Shown piece after piece: positions 10,101-17,208 of a stretch of 61,501 nucleotides of DNA (positions are counted from its first letter, which is position 1; each line of letters starts with the position of its first letter). Where the stretch lies: NCBI GenBank assembly GCA_001804805.1, contig MHBH01000003.1, forward strand, positions 29,555-91,055, in the 5' to 3' direction. The translations under genes and the position numbers were made by a program. This stretch comes from Lentisphaerae bacterium GWF2_49_21. GTDB taxonomy: Bacteria > Verrucomicrobiota > Lentisphaeria > Victivallales > GWF2-50-93. The notes under the pieces were generated by a model. The model saw only the letters and a list, made by a program, of their open reading frames with translations, ran no database searches and was not told the origin of the DNA.

Positions 10101-10524
10101 CGTAATGCCCGGATTCTGGCTTCTGAACCTCCTCGGCGCACAGTCAATAGACGGATATCTCAATCCGGTATATTTCACAGCTACCGGCATGATAGGAATG
10201 ATCGCGCTCTCGGGCATAGTCACCAGGAACTCCATAATCCTCGTCGATTTCATACACGCTTCCCTCTCCAGGGGCAGGACATTGTCCGAGGCGATAATGG
10301 AAAGCTGCGTAGTCCGCATGCGTCCGATACTGCTGACCGCCAGTGCGGCGATGCTTGGAGCCGTACCGATCATTATAGATCCGATCTTCTCCGGACTAGC
10401 CTGGGCGCTGATATTCGGTCTTTTCGCCTCTACAATCTTTACTCTGTTCGTAATCCCAGTGACTTATTGGCTCCTCTATGCAAATAAACCCGGACACGGA
10501 ATGCCCGAACCGGAAGAAAAATAA
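7090..10524 (+). CDS. RND efflux transporter (AcrB/HAE-1 type)
   Basis: A proton-driven inner-membrane pump of 1,144 residues, longer than the usual 1,030-1,070. The family pattern is clear: an N-terminal helix, a porter domain starting FPGHSATEVEQLVTTPLE, then a first transmembrane block with LALGLLVDDPIVDVENI, whose Asp-Asp pair is the proton relay. The second half repeats the fold (TSFTIPAVMMAAIPLTVLGV; GIVTRNSIILVDFI). Extra length sits near residues 288-322 (a Gly/Ser/Glu-rich linker) and near 895-940, where the porter loops are expanded. Sequence alone does not show whether it exports metals, organic compounds or both; ArsR control upstream hints at a metal or thiol-reactive substrate. 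Confidence 0.9.
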   Translation: MPDKKDIPHLKEHNITDKIIGLFLRSNLSLVLIILASLMGLAALYLTPREEDPQIIVPLADVYVNFPGHSATEVEQLVTTPLEKILYQIDGVEYVYSMSRENQAVITVRYYVGEDRERSLVKLFKKMDENLDIVPPGVADWIVKPVEIDDVPIVTLTLSSRISDDMNIRRVAEEVTQHLSAVKDVSRAYVIGGRPRVVQIMMDPDRMSAYHVSPLELQRSLKGANLSSTAGDFRSKDNLIEIEVGQPISDSRQLRDIVVGVFDGRPVFLKDVAEVSDGPDEVSSYVRYGHGPAKGFTNEENFPGTSIGKESSIAGTGSEPSPAVTIAIAKKKGANAVRVATAVLEEARHLKESIVPGDIEMTITRNYGLTADEKVNELVWGLVIAIIIIVVLLTFGLGWREALIVALAVPVVFGLTLAINLLFGFTINRVTLFALILALGLLVDDPIVDVENIARHFSLRKKATRRIVLDAVSEIRPPLIIATLAVIVSFLPLFFITGMMGPYMRPMALNVPVTMLMSMLVAFTITPWLSFHLLKSKYADASAPSHDESDGMDEVKRTRLYKIFNPLMEPLIRTRKRSLLFLAAIIALTACAMSLTAFRSVPLKMLPFDNKNELLLVLDFDEGTTLERTDAAVREFESFLSGVPEIADYTSYVGLSSPMDFNGLVRHYYLRKGDNIAEIRIDLAGKKNRSLQSHGFGLRIRNELQKIADKNHARMKIVETPPGPPVIASVVAEVYGKPYDSYEDLLLAADTIESRLSLEPGVVDVDNIREAPRKKFIFVTDKEKAALNGISTEMIADTLKMVLSGTTAGIVQKETERNPLRIELRIPVSQRTSASDLSRIYVKGDTGHLVPLSELGKWETARVDQQIYHKNLKRVAYVFAETAGRPPADVVVDVQSDRMEFGAAAGTSKRISKGSGWIVDASPRPVSHRTFLSNGSGIKWAVPGNFKVTFSGEGEWKITLDVFRDLGLAFGAALIGIYILLVAQTSSFTIPAVMMAAIPLTVLGVMPGFWLLNLLGAQSIDGYLNPVYFTATGMIGMIALSGIVTRNSIILVDFIHASLSRGRTLSEAIMESCVVRMRPILLTASAAMLGAVPIIIDPIFSGLAWALIFGLFASTIFTLFVIPVTYWLLYANKPGHGMPEPEEK

Positions 10525-10606
10525 ATTCCTTATTGCCAAAGCTACATTTGTCCGGCCTCGGTAGAGGGTTTGCGTTTCGGCTGCCCTTGCCTATTCCGTG
10601 AATTAA

Positions 10607-10634
10607 TTGTAAATTTCCCTTTCAAATTTATATT
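10607..10634 (+). promoter_or_regulatory. Possible metX promoter
   Basis: TTGTAA (10607-10612) and TATATT (10629-10634) are separated by 16 bases and lie 31 bases before the metX start codon. It is in the 140-base gap after the RND gene, so metX probably has its own promoter. No SAM riboswitch was recognised in this gap. Confidence 0.35.
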
Positions 10635-10665
10635 TATGGTTTGATAATCACCAGGATTTGGAACT

Positions 10666-11826
10666 ATGGAAGAAAAAAGCGTTGGAACAGTCGTACCTAA
10701 GGATTTCACCTTCGGGCTCACCGAGGAGGACAAGCTCCTGCTCGACTGCGGCCGGAAGATCGGTCCTGTCAATATAAGATTTGAGACCTACGGAAAACTC
10801 GACGAGACCAGGTCCAACGCAATACTCATCCTCCACGCCCTCAGCGGCGATGCTCATGTCGCCGGATACCTCGATGAGGAAAAGAAAAAGATTGGATGGT
10901 GGGACAGCATGGTCGGCCCCGGCAAGGCGTTCGATACCGACAAGTATTTTATCGTATGCAGCAACGTGATCGGCGGATGCAGCGGCTCGACGGGCCCGCG
11001 TTCCTTCAATCCCGATTCAACAAACGTTTCCAAGATCTACAATATGGATTTCCCGGTTATCACCATTGCAGACATGGTCCGCGCACAGCACCGTCTGATG
11101 AAGCATCTCGGGATCGAGAAATGGCTCTCTCTCAGCGGCGGTTCGATGGGCGGAATGCAGGCGCTTGAATGGGTGGTCTCATATCCTGAAGCCGTTGCAA
11201 GCGTAATACCGATAGCAACAACCTCCTGTCTTTCCCCGCAGAGCATATCTTTCAACTGGGTCGGCAGACAGGCCATCATGGGCGATCCCAACTGGAACAA
11301 CGGAAACTATGATCTCGACAAGGTCCCCGAAACCGGCCTGGCGATCGCCAGGATGCTCGGGCATATAACCTATCTGAGCGACAAGTCCATGGACAAGAAG
11401 TTCGGAAGGGAGCTCCAGGAGAGCGAAAGCTACTCCTTCGACTTCAAGCATAATTTCAAGGTTGAGAGCTACCTGAAACACCAGGGTGAAAAGTTCGTCG
11501 AGCGTTTCGATGCCAACAGCTACCTGTACATTTCCAGGGCGATGGACTATTTCGATCTCTCAGAGAAGTTCGGCGGAAATCTCTCTGTGGCGTTCTCGCA
11601 GGTCCGCGCCCCTTTCCTTATAATTTCGTTCTCAAGCGACTGGCTTTTCCCTCCGGATGAATCTATAAAGATAGTCGAAGCTCTCAGGATCAATTCAATC
11701 GATGTGACTTACTGCGATATAAAGTCCATCTACGGGCACGATGCATTCCTGCTCGAAGTCAACGTGCTTGAAAGACTCATATCTGATTTCCTAAGATGCA
11801 GATACGAGGAAGTGAGGAAAAAGTAG
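10666..11826 (+). CDS. metX: Homoserine O-acetyltransferase
   Basis: Catalyses acyl transfer from acetyl-CoA to homoserine at the entry to methionine biosynthesis, in the cytoplasm. The 386-residue alpha/beta-hydrolase has the MetX landmarks: HALSGDAH (oxyanion region), GSTGPRSFNP, the nucleophile elbow SGGSMGGMQ with Ser160, a lid domain, and the late Asp/His pair (FSSDWLFPPDES and YGHDAFLLE). Some MetX-like enzymes use succinyl-CoA instead, and this cannot be told by eye. AGGA lies nine bases before the ATG. It is followed by metW, the common bacterial pairing. Confidence 0.93.
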   Translation: MEEKSVGTVVPKDFTFGLTEEDKLLLDCGRKIGPVNIRFETYGKLDETRSNAILILHALSGDAHVAGYLDEEKKKIGWWDSMVGPGKAFDTDKYFIVCSNVIGGCSGSTGPRSFNPDSTNVSKIYNMDFPVITIADMVRAQHRLMKHLGIEKWLSLSGGSMGGMQALEWVVSYPEAVASVIPIATTSCLSPQSISFNWVGRQAIMGDPNWNNGNYDLDKVPETGLAIARMLGHITYLSDKSMDKKFGRELQESESYSFDFKHNFKVESYLKHQGEKFVERFDANSYLYISRAMDYFDLSEKFGGNLSVAFSQVRAPFLIISFSSDWLFPPDESIKIVEALRINSIDVTYCDIKSIYGHDAFLLEVNVLERLISDFLRCRYEEVRKK

Positions 11827-11893
11827 GGACGGGCTTTAGCCTGTCCCATGTATTTTAAAGAAAGATGGTACACCCTAAAGGGCGTACCTACTA
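11825..11893. repeat. Short inverted interspersed repeat after metX
   Basis: The unit GTAGGGAC-GGGCTTTAGCCTGTCC starts on the metX stop codon, and a related inverted arm follows at 11866-11893 (GGTACACCCTAAAGGGCGTACC). The same unit recurs at 23487-23513, again starting on the stop codon of its upstream gene. Both arms can form small hairpins and may act as transcript ends. Confidence 0.65.
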
Positions 11894-11915
11894 AAGACAG
11901 ATTCTGAAAGATCTT

Positions 11916-12530
11916 ATGACACAAAAAATCAGAGACAAACTGGCGAAACGGCCCGACATACTCGTCATAGCCGAGATCATTCCTCCAAACTCGAGGATCC
12001 TCGATCTTGGCTGCGGCGACGGCAGTCTTCTCGAACTGCTCAGGAAGGAAAAGAACGTCTATGGATCCGGAATTGAATTCTCACAGGAGAAAATTCTCGA
12101 CTGCGTTTCCGCTGGCGTTCCTGTCGTGCATGGCGACTTGAACAAGGGACTGCGCGAGTTTCCCGACAAGTCGTTCGACTATGTCGTCCTCAGCCAGACG
12201 CTCCAGGCGGTCGAACGCCCCGACCAGCTGCTCGAGGAAATGATGAGGGTCGGCAAAAAGGTGATTGTCAGTATCATAAACATAGGCTACTACACGGCGC
12301 GGTCCCAGATAATGTTCCAGGGGAAGATGCCGGTGACCGATGCACTGCCTCTCTACTGGTATAATACTCCGAACATCCATCTCGGGACAGTCTGCGACTT
12401 CCGCAATCTGTGCAAGGAAAAGAAACTGAATATCGTCTCGGAAATCCCGATCGGGGAGGCGTATGAGAAGCTCCTCGCCGGCTTCTGGCCAAACCTCTTC
12501 GCCCCGACCTGCGTGTTCGTGATCGAATAA
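11916..12530 (+). CDS. metW: Methionine biosynthesis protein MetW
   Basis: A 204-residue class I SAM-methyltransferase-like protein. Motif I is RILDLGCGDGSLLELL, followed by an acidic residue in GIEFS and the MetW-typical block VVLSQTLQAVERPDQLLEEMMRVGKKVIVS. The segment PLYWYNTPNIHLGTVCDF is characteristic of the family. MetW works with MetX in homoserine acylation and is nearly always next to it; its exact role is not settled. The gap to metX is 89 bases and filled by a repeat. The ribosome site is weak. Its stop is followed at once by a gene remnant. Confidence 0.9.
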   Translation: MTQKIRDKLAKRPDILVIAEIIPPNSRILDLGCGDGSLLELLRKEKNVYGSGIEFSQEKILDCVSAGVPVVHGDLNKGLREFPDKSFDYVVLSQTLQAVERPDQLLEEMMRVGKKVIVSIINIGYYTARSQIMFQGKMPVTDALPLYWYNTPNIHLGTVCDFRNLCKEKKLNIVSEIPIGEAYEKLLAGFWPNLFAPTCVFVIE

Positions 12531-12555
12531 TTTTTTGCAGGGCAAAAAATTATAA

Positions 12556-13041
12556 CTTGTAAAAGAACTCGGTTCGGAGGACTTCAAGACAAGAGAGAAC
12601 GCCACCAAGGAACTAATCCAGCTTGGCCCTTCTATAAAGTCAGAACTTCTCGCCGCATCAAAAAGCAAGGATCCAGAAACCTCGTTCAGGATCAAGAAAG
12701 TCCTATCATCTTTCAAGGAAGTAGAAGGTGAAAAACCGAAGGCTAGATTCGAGCAGTATATCTTCGGCACCCATTCCGCCTCCTATGTTAGGGCTCAGAA
12801 TACTCAACTGATTCCGATGCTCATTGCTTTCCTCGGACATTCCAACCAGCAGGTGAAGACATGCGCCTGGAACTACCTGAAAGGCGTTACAGGCCAGAAT
12901 TTTTCTGATTCCGACATCCAGCAATGGAAGAAGTGGTGGGGCGAGAATCGGGATACTTTTAAGTTCAAGGTCTCCCCGGAAAGGCTGGTGGAAGATTTCC
13001 AGAAGATCATAATATTGGATGAGTTTAATCGTTTTCAGTAG
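12556..13041 (+). pseudogene. 3' remnant of a HEAT-repeat-like gene
   Basis: An open frame of about 160 codons with good coding character but no start codon near its 5' end: a TAA stop lies at 12553-12555 and the first in-frame ATG is at 12817, in the middle of conserved-looking sequence. The frame begins VKELGSEDFKTRENATKEL and contains LGHSNQQVKTCAWNYLKGVTGQ, both typical of HEAT-like helical repeats, then the Trp-rich segment QQWKKWWGENRD and a natural C terminus. It is best explained as the C-terminal part of a larger repeat protein whose 5' portion was deleted. A protein started at 12817 would have 74 residues. Confidence 0.6.
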
Positions 13042-13083
13042 AGTTAAGAATGTTTAACCGCAGTTATTGCACTCTTTGTATCC

Positions 13084-13170
13084 GTTGGAGTTCACAGCTT
13101 TAGCGTGCTCTTGAAATTTCATCTGATTATTTACATTCAAAAAGCACACGCTAAAGCTGTGAACTCCAAC
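13084..13170. repeat. Interspersed palindromic element (family R1), complete
   Basis: Two nearly perfect inverted arms, GTTGGAGTTCACAGCTTTAG near 13084 and its complement ending at 13170, enclose a 30-base A/T-rich centre. A second full but more diverged copy is at 13490-13567, and single arms occur at 20471-20499 and 25748-25773. All are intergenic. It behaves as a REP/MITE-like element without coding capacity. Confidence 0.75.
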
Positions 13171-13201
13171 TAATGCAAAATCAAATTATGACACTTGCAT
13201 C

Positions 13202-13384
13202 TCAATGCCCCATCATCTGCCAGTCCTTGATTACCTTGAGAGGATAGACAAGCATTATTATGTTCAAGGTCAGGTTGTCCCTGATCCAGAAGAGCAGCAA
13301 TAGCTCAATGACTACAAACAGTATTATGGAATATCGCAGTCCATGGACAGAGCTTCTTCGGATCAAAACTGAGTTTACTGTCAT
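13202..13384 (-). pseudogene. C-terminal remnant of a DUF2585 (UPF0314) membrane protein
   Basis: The short minus-strand frame encodes a hydrophobic helix followed by FWIRDNLTLNIIMLVYPLKVIKDWQ, which resembles the conserved C terminus of DUF2585/UPF0314 integral membrane proteins (pattern RDNLTLNxxMLxxPxxAIxxWQ). Only about 50 residues of a normally 180-200-residue protein remain; an in-frame TGA lies just upstream (13385-13387) and the rest of the gene is missing. It lies between two R1 palindromic elements, which may have taken part in the deletion. The family assignment is from memory of the motif. Confidence 0.55.
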
Positions 13385-13489
13385 TCATATTTCTAAATAT
13401 AATTGCAACCTCCAGAATTCCTATTTGGCGTTTTATGCGGGAAGCATATATTAAAGAGCTAATTAGTCGTTTGTTGAAGCAATTAGCCT

Positions 13490-13567
13490 GTAGGAGTTCA
13501 CAACTTTAGTTGTGTGTATTTCTTAATTTAATATTTCAAAGACACAGCTGAAGCTGTGAACTCCAAC
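13490..13567. repeat. Interspersed palindromic element (family R1), diverged copy
   Basis: GTAGGAGTTCACAACTTTAG at 13490 pairs with AGCTGAAGCTGTGAACTCC ending at 13567. The copy differs from 13084-13170 at several paired positions, so it is an older or separately diverged copy. The 590-base gap 13042-13632 holds only these two elements and the DUF2585 remnant. Confidence 0.7.
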
Positions 13568-13632
13568 TTATGCAATTACCTCACATGAGGCAATTTTAAT
13601 ATTTTCTTATGTAATAAATCACGGAGAAACCT

Positions 13633-15972
13633 ATGAGCAAGAAAAGACCCCTTTACGACTGCGATACTTCGGAATACTGGTGTTCCGACAAGGATTATAA
13701 TGCGAAAAACAAGAAATACGGCAGGTTCATCGACGATGGAAAAGCCTACCAGATAACAAATCCGGAAACTCCGCGTCCCTGGCTGAACTATTTCTCCAAC
13801 CACAAGTTCGGCTCGGTCACGTCAAACCGCGGCCTCGGATTCACCTGGTACCGGTCGACGCTTCTGCGCCTGACAAAATACGAGCATCCGGTCGACTATC
13901 TCCCACGTGAGTTTCAGGACGGACGCGAGATCGTCATCGAAGAACTGCGGACTTCGCGTACATCCAATATCCTGCGCGACGCTACGGATATTGTCTGCAC
14001 ACACCATGCCGGATATAGCATCTTTACCGGCTCAGTTCTTGGCCTAAAGTTTGATCTTGCACTTTTTGTCCCCCTCGAAGATTCCTGCGAGATCTGGAGC
14101 TTGAAGCTGAAAAATGCTTCAAAGTCAAAACGTGATTTCAAGATTTCATTCTCGCAGATCTGGACTTTCTCCAAGTTTGGCATACACACCGCCGAAGAGG
14201 GCATCCCCTACATCTCGATTCCTGGAAAAGATCTGAAGACATGCACAGACAAGAAAGGATGCTACTGCCATTCCACAAACAAGGATCTCCCCTACGAAAT
14301 GTTCGGACTGTTCCAGTCACCTCAGGCGGAGTCCGCCGAGATCAGACCTCAGCCGGAGACAAGGAAGGACGGGCGCAAGTTCGTCTTCAACCTCTGCGAA
14401 CTTCGCAGCAGTATCTGCCTGAAGGCGGGCCAGTCGAAGATTTTCCAGATTGTCTCCGGAGCGGATGTGACTGAAAAGGATTTTAAAAACCTAAAATCAA
14501 AATATCAGAAGCCCTCCTCTTATTCTACGGAATTTAGGAAGCTGACGGACAAATGGAAGGAATATTTCGACTGTATTTCCTGTAAGGTGCCGGACAAGAA
14601 CATGCAGAACTTCCTGAACGTATGGTTCAAGAACCAGCTCAACCTTAATTTCCATTTCGTTCGCTCGGGACAGAACGGATACCGCGACAGCCTCCAGGAC
14701 GACTGGGGATTCACGCTGATCGATCCCAAGCTTGCTGAAAAACGTTTATACGAAATCCTATCCCACCAGTGCAAGGACGGCACCGCCCCAAGGAACTTCT
14801 CAGCCTTCGGTGACGGCAAGCACGACATGCGCAGGTTCATGGATTCACCTGTCTGGATCGCCAGGACGCTCATAGATCTGATAAAGGAAACTGGCAATTT
14901 CTCAATCCTCGACAGGAAAATTCCGTTTGTCGATGGCGGATCAGCATCCATTGATGACCATATGTGGAGAGCCCTCGACTATCTTTTCACCCATCGCGGA
15001 AAACATGGGATATGTCTTACAGGCGACGGTGACTGGAACGACGCGCTTGAAGGAATCAGCAAGCAGGGCGACGCTGAATCTCTCTGGCTGACGATCGCCG
15101 TGTATGACGCAATGCGGATAATGATCGAACTCTACAAGCGTTGCGGAAGACAGGAACGCGCCAATGAACTTATAAAAAGATCGGAAGAACTGAGAAATAC
15201 TGTCAATGCCATGGGCTGGGACGGCGAATGGTATGTTTATGGATTCACAGGTTCCGGAAAACCGATCGGCTCTAAGATCAACAAGGAAGGCAAAATCCAT
15301 CTGAATGCCCAGACCTGGGCTGTCTTTTCAGGGCTTGCCGATAATGAACGGGCTGTCAAAGTGATGAAGGCCGTTGAGAAGCATCTCGACACTCCGCTCG
15401 GGCCAGTGCTTATGACGCCTCCATATGTGCATGAAGCCGCCGAAGTCGGCAGGATCGCGCGCCTCGAACCTGGGACATTCGAGAACGCCTCAATCTACCA
15501 GCACGCTGTCACTTTCCATATTTTTGCGAATCTCGCAATCGGGGAGAAGGAGAAGGCGTTCAGGACATTTGTGAATTTACTGCCTACAAATCCGAAAAAC
15601 TTCGATTCCAGAAGGACTTCCGAACCATATTGCACAGGCAACTACTACTGCGGTCCAAAACATAAGCGATTTGGTCAGAACTTCTTCACCTGGTTCACCG
15701 GGAATGCTTCCTGGCTTATGAGAGCTGGATTCGACGAGATACTGGGTGTCAAAGCCGGATTCGACGGGCTGGAGATAAGTCCGAGGGTTCCAGAATCCTG
15801 GAAGAAATACGGCGTTATCAGGAAGTTCAGAGACTGTACCTACAGGATCAGTTTCATAAGGAAGAAAGGCACAACTGATCTTGCCATAACCTGCAACGGG
15901 AAAAGGAGATCTGGCAACGTTATCACTCCTGTTTCTGAAGAAAAATGCAATGTGATAGTATATTTTTCCTGA
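13633..15972 (+). CDS. GH94 family glycoside phosphorylase
   Basis: A 779-residue cytoplasmic enzyme without signal peptide. It phosphorolyses a beta-linked disaccharide to a sugar 1-phosphate and a free sugar. The order is an N-terminal beta-sandwich (GRFIDDGKAYQITNPETPRPWLNYFSN), linker helices, then an (alpha/alpha)6 barrel with GYRDSLQDDWGF and the catalytic motif GDGDWNDAL (Asp467 to Asp470). Family members act on cellobiose, chitobiose, cellodextrin or laminaribiose; substrate cannot be read by eye. GGAG precedes the ATG. It stands alone between repeats and the ribosomal protein pair. It is also related to the C-terminal part of the giant protein at 45126-53945, but is not part of that locus. 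Confidence 0.9.
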   Translation: MSKKRPLYDCDTSEYWCSDKDYNAKNKKYGRFIDDGKAYQITNPETPRPWLNYFSNHKFGSVTSNRGLGFTWYRSTLLRLTKYEHPVDYLPREFQDGREIVIEELRTSRTSNILRDATDIVCTHHAGYSIFTGSVLGLKFDLALFVPLEDSCEIWSLKLKNASKSKRDFKISFSQIWTFSKFGIHTAEEGIPYISIPGKDLKTCTDKKGCYCHSTNKDLPYEMFGLFQSPQAESAEIRPQPETRKDGRKFVFNLCELRSSICLKAGQSKIFQIVSGADVTEKDFKNLKSKYQKPSSYSTEFRKLTDKWKEYFDCISCKVPDKNMQNFLNVWFKNQLNLNFHFVRSGQNGYRDSLQDDWGFTLIDPKLAEKRLYEILSHQCKDGTAPRNFSAFGDGKHDMRRFMDSPVWIARTLIDLIKETGNFSILDRKIPFVDGGSASIDDHMWRALDYLFTHRGKHGICLTGDGDWNDALEGISKQGDAESLWLTIAVYDAMRIMIELYKRCGRQERANELIKRSEELRNTVNAMGWDGEWYVYGFTGSGKPIGSKINKEGKIHLNAQTWAVFSGLADNERAVKVMKAVEKHLDTPLGPVLMTPPYVHEAAEVGRIARLEPGTFENASIYQHAVTFHIFANLAIGEKEKAFRTFVNLLPTNPKNFDSRRTSEPYCTGNYYCGPKHKRFGQNFFTWFTGNASWLMRAGFDEILGVKAGFDGLEISPRVPESWKKYGVIRKFRDCTYRISFIRKKGTTDLAITCNGKRRSGNVITPVSEEKCNVIVYFS

Positions 15973-16096
15973 AAATCAGGAAAAATAATTGAAAAACCAC
16001 GGAATTGCACTAAAATACACGTCCCGATTGTCTTTGGTTGTTTTAAAAGATCAATGTTCATTCCGGTAAGAATGAACCTAAAAACTGGTGGAATAT

Positions 16097-16525
16097 ATGA
16101 AATCATATCTGGCTAAAGTTGGTGAAATCGACAGGAAATACATTCTCTTTGACGCCGATGGCGTCGTACTCGGAAGGCTGGCTGTACGGATAGCCAATGC
16201 CCTGCGCGGTAAAGACAAGCCCACATACACACCCCATATCGACACGGGTAATTTTGTGATCGTCATCAATGCCGCGAAGGTCAAGCTCACCGGCAAGAAG
16301 GAAGAGAGGAAGATCTACGTAAGCTATTCCGGATACAGGAGCGGTCTCAGGCATCTCAAGGCTTCGGAAGTCAGGGAGCAAAGGCCCGAAAGAATGATTC
16401 AGGACGCTGTCTGGGGAATGATGCCTCATGGAAGGCTCGGACGCGAACTCTACAAGAAGCTCAAGGTCTATGCGGGCGCTGAGCATCCGCACAAGGCGCA
16501 GAACCCGGAAATCGTCAAATTATAA
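16097..16525 (+). CDS. rplM: 50S ribosomal protein L13
   Basis: A 142-residue large-subunit protein. The start MKSYLAKVGEIDRKYILFDADGVVLGRLA and the later GMMPHGRLGRELYKKLKVYAGAEHPHKAQNP are diagnostic. ATG at 16097 is used, since the GTG nine bases earlier overlaps the ribosome site GGTGGA. It is followed 28 bases later by rpsI, the conserved rplM-rpsI operon. Confidence 0.97.
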   Translation: MKSYLAKVGEIDRKYILFDADGVVLGRLAVRIANALRGKDKPTYTPHIDTGNFVIVINAAKVKLTGKKEERKIYVSYSGYRSGLRHLKASEVREQRPERMIQDAVWGMMPHGRLGRELYKKLKVYAGAEHPHKAQNPEIVKL

Positions 16526-16553
16526 TCAATTGAAAAATATCCAGGAGATTTAA

Positions 16554-16946
16554 ATGAGTACCCAGATAATAACCGCAACAGGCCGGAGAAAAGAAGCGAT
16601 TTCCTGCGTCAGGCTCCAGGCAGGGACAGGAAAAATCAAGGTGAACGGCAAGCCTTACGAAAACTATTTCACAACCGAGGCGATACGTGGCTACATCAAC
16701 CAGCCCCTCGTCGTGACTTCATCTACAACCTCTGTTGACATCGACGCCACATTGAAGGGCGGCGGACTTGCCGGCCAGGCAGGTGCGCTTCGCTTCAGCA
16801 TTGCAAGGGCCCTCATCAAGAAGGATCCTTCCCTCCGTCCTGTCCTCAAGAATTCAGGGATGCTCACAAGCGACGCAAGAGTCAAGGAAAGAAAGAAGCC
16901 CGGCCAGCCCGGTGCCCGCAGACGTTTCCAGTTCTCAAAACGTTAA
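16554..16946 (+). CDS. rpsI: 30S ribosomal protein S9
   Basis: A 130-residue small-subunit protein with the usual start ATGRRKEAISCVRL, the central GGGLAGQAGALRFSIARAL and the basic tail KKPGQPGARRRFQFSKR, which reaches the ribosomal P site. CAGGAG precedes the ATG. It is co-transcribed with rplM. The 200 bases after it contain several nested inverted repeats that may end the operon. Confidence 0.97.
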   Translation: MSTQIITATGRRKEAISCVRLQAGTGKIKVNGKPYENYFTTEAIRGYINQPLVVTSSTTSVDIDATLKGGGLAGQAGALRFSIARALIKKDPSLRPVLKNSGMLTSDARVKERKKPGQPGARRRFQFSKR

Positions 16947-16950
16947 TCCA

Positions 16951-17107
16951 AAGACGGCGTACTGCAATTTGTCACTTCAGCTTGGGTATTTTTTACCCGG
17001 CGGAGTTCCTATTTTACTCTCACGCCCCGCCGTCTTATATTTGAAAAATCCAACAGGCTTTTTATATTATCATTGTTATTCCTTATTGGTTTATTGGATT
17101 TTTCAAA
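16951..17107 (+). terminator. Nested inverted repeats between rpsI and argC
   Basis: Three pairings are visible: AAGACGGCG (16951-16959) with CGCCGTCTT (17028-17036); a small hairpin GGGTA/TACCC at about 16984-16998; and TTTGAAAAATCCAA (17040-17053) with TTGGATTTTTCAAA (17094-17107), the last followed by A-rich sequence. Together they could terminate rplM-rpsI or form a structured leader for argC. No known riboswitch was recognised. Confidence 0.4.
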
Positions 17108-17149
17108 AAATAAATCCTTTCGCCGGCCTAAATAAAGGAGCCGTATAAG

Positions 17150-17197
17150 ATGCAAGGGAAATGGATATCAATACTACAAGCGGTAAATTACCGGTAA
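17150..17197 (+). other. Possible 15-codon upstream ORF before argC
   Basis: AAAGGAG at 17134-17140 is spaced nine bases from an ATG at 17150 that opens a frame MQGKWISILQAVNYR and stops at 17197, 11 bases before the argC ATG. The ribosome site is better than that of argC itself. It could be a leader peptide or a translational coupling device, but it has only one arginine codon, at its end, so classical arginine attenuation is not supported. Confidence 0.3.
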
Positions 17198-17208
17198 AGA
17201 AAGGATTT

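Noticed and set aside
13084-13567. CRISPR-like pair of palindromic repeats
   Set aside because: Only two diverged copies with unequal spacing, no regular spacers, and no cas genes.
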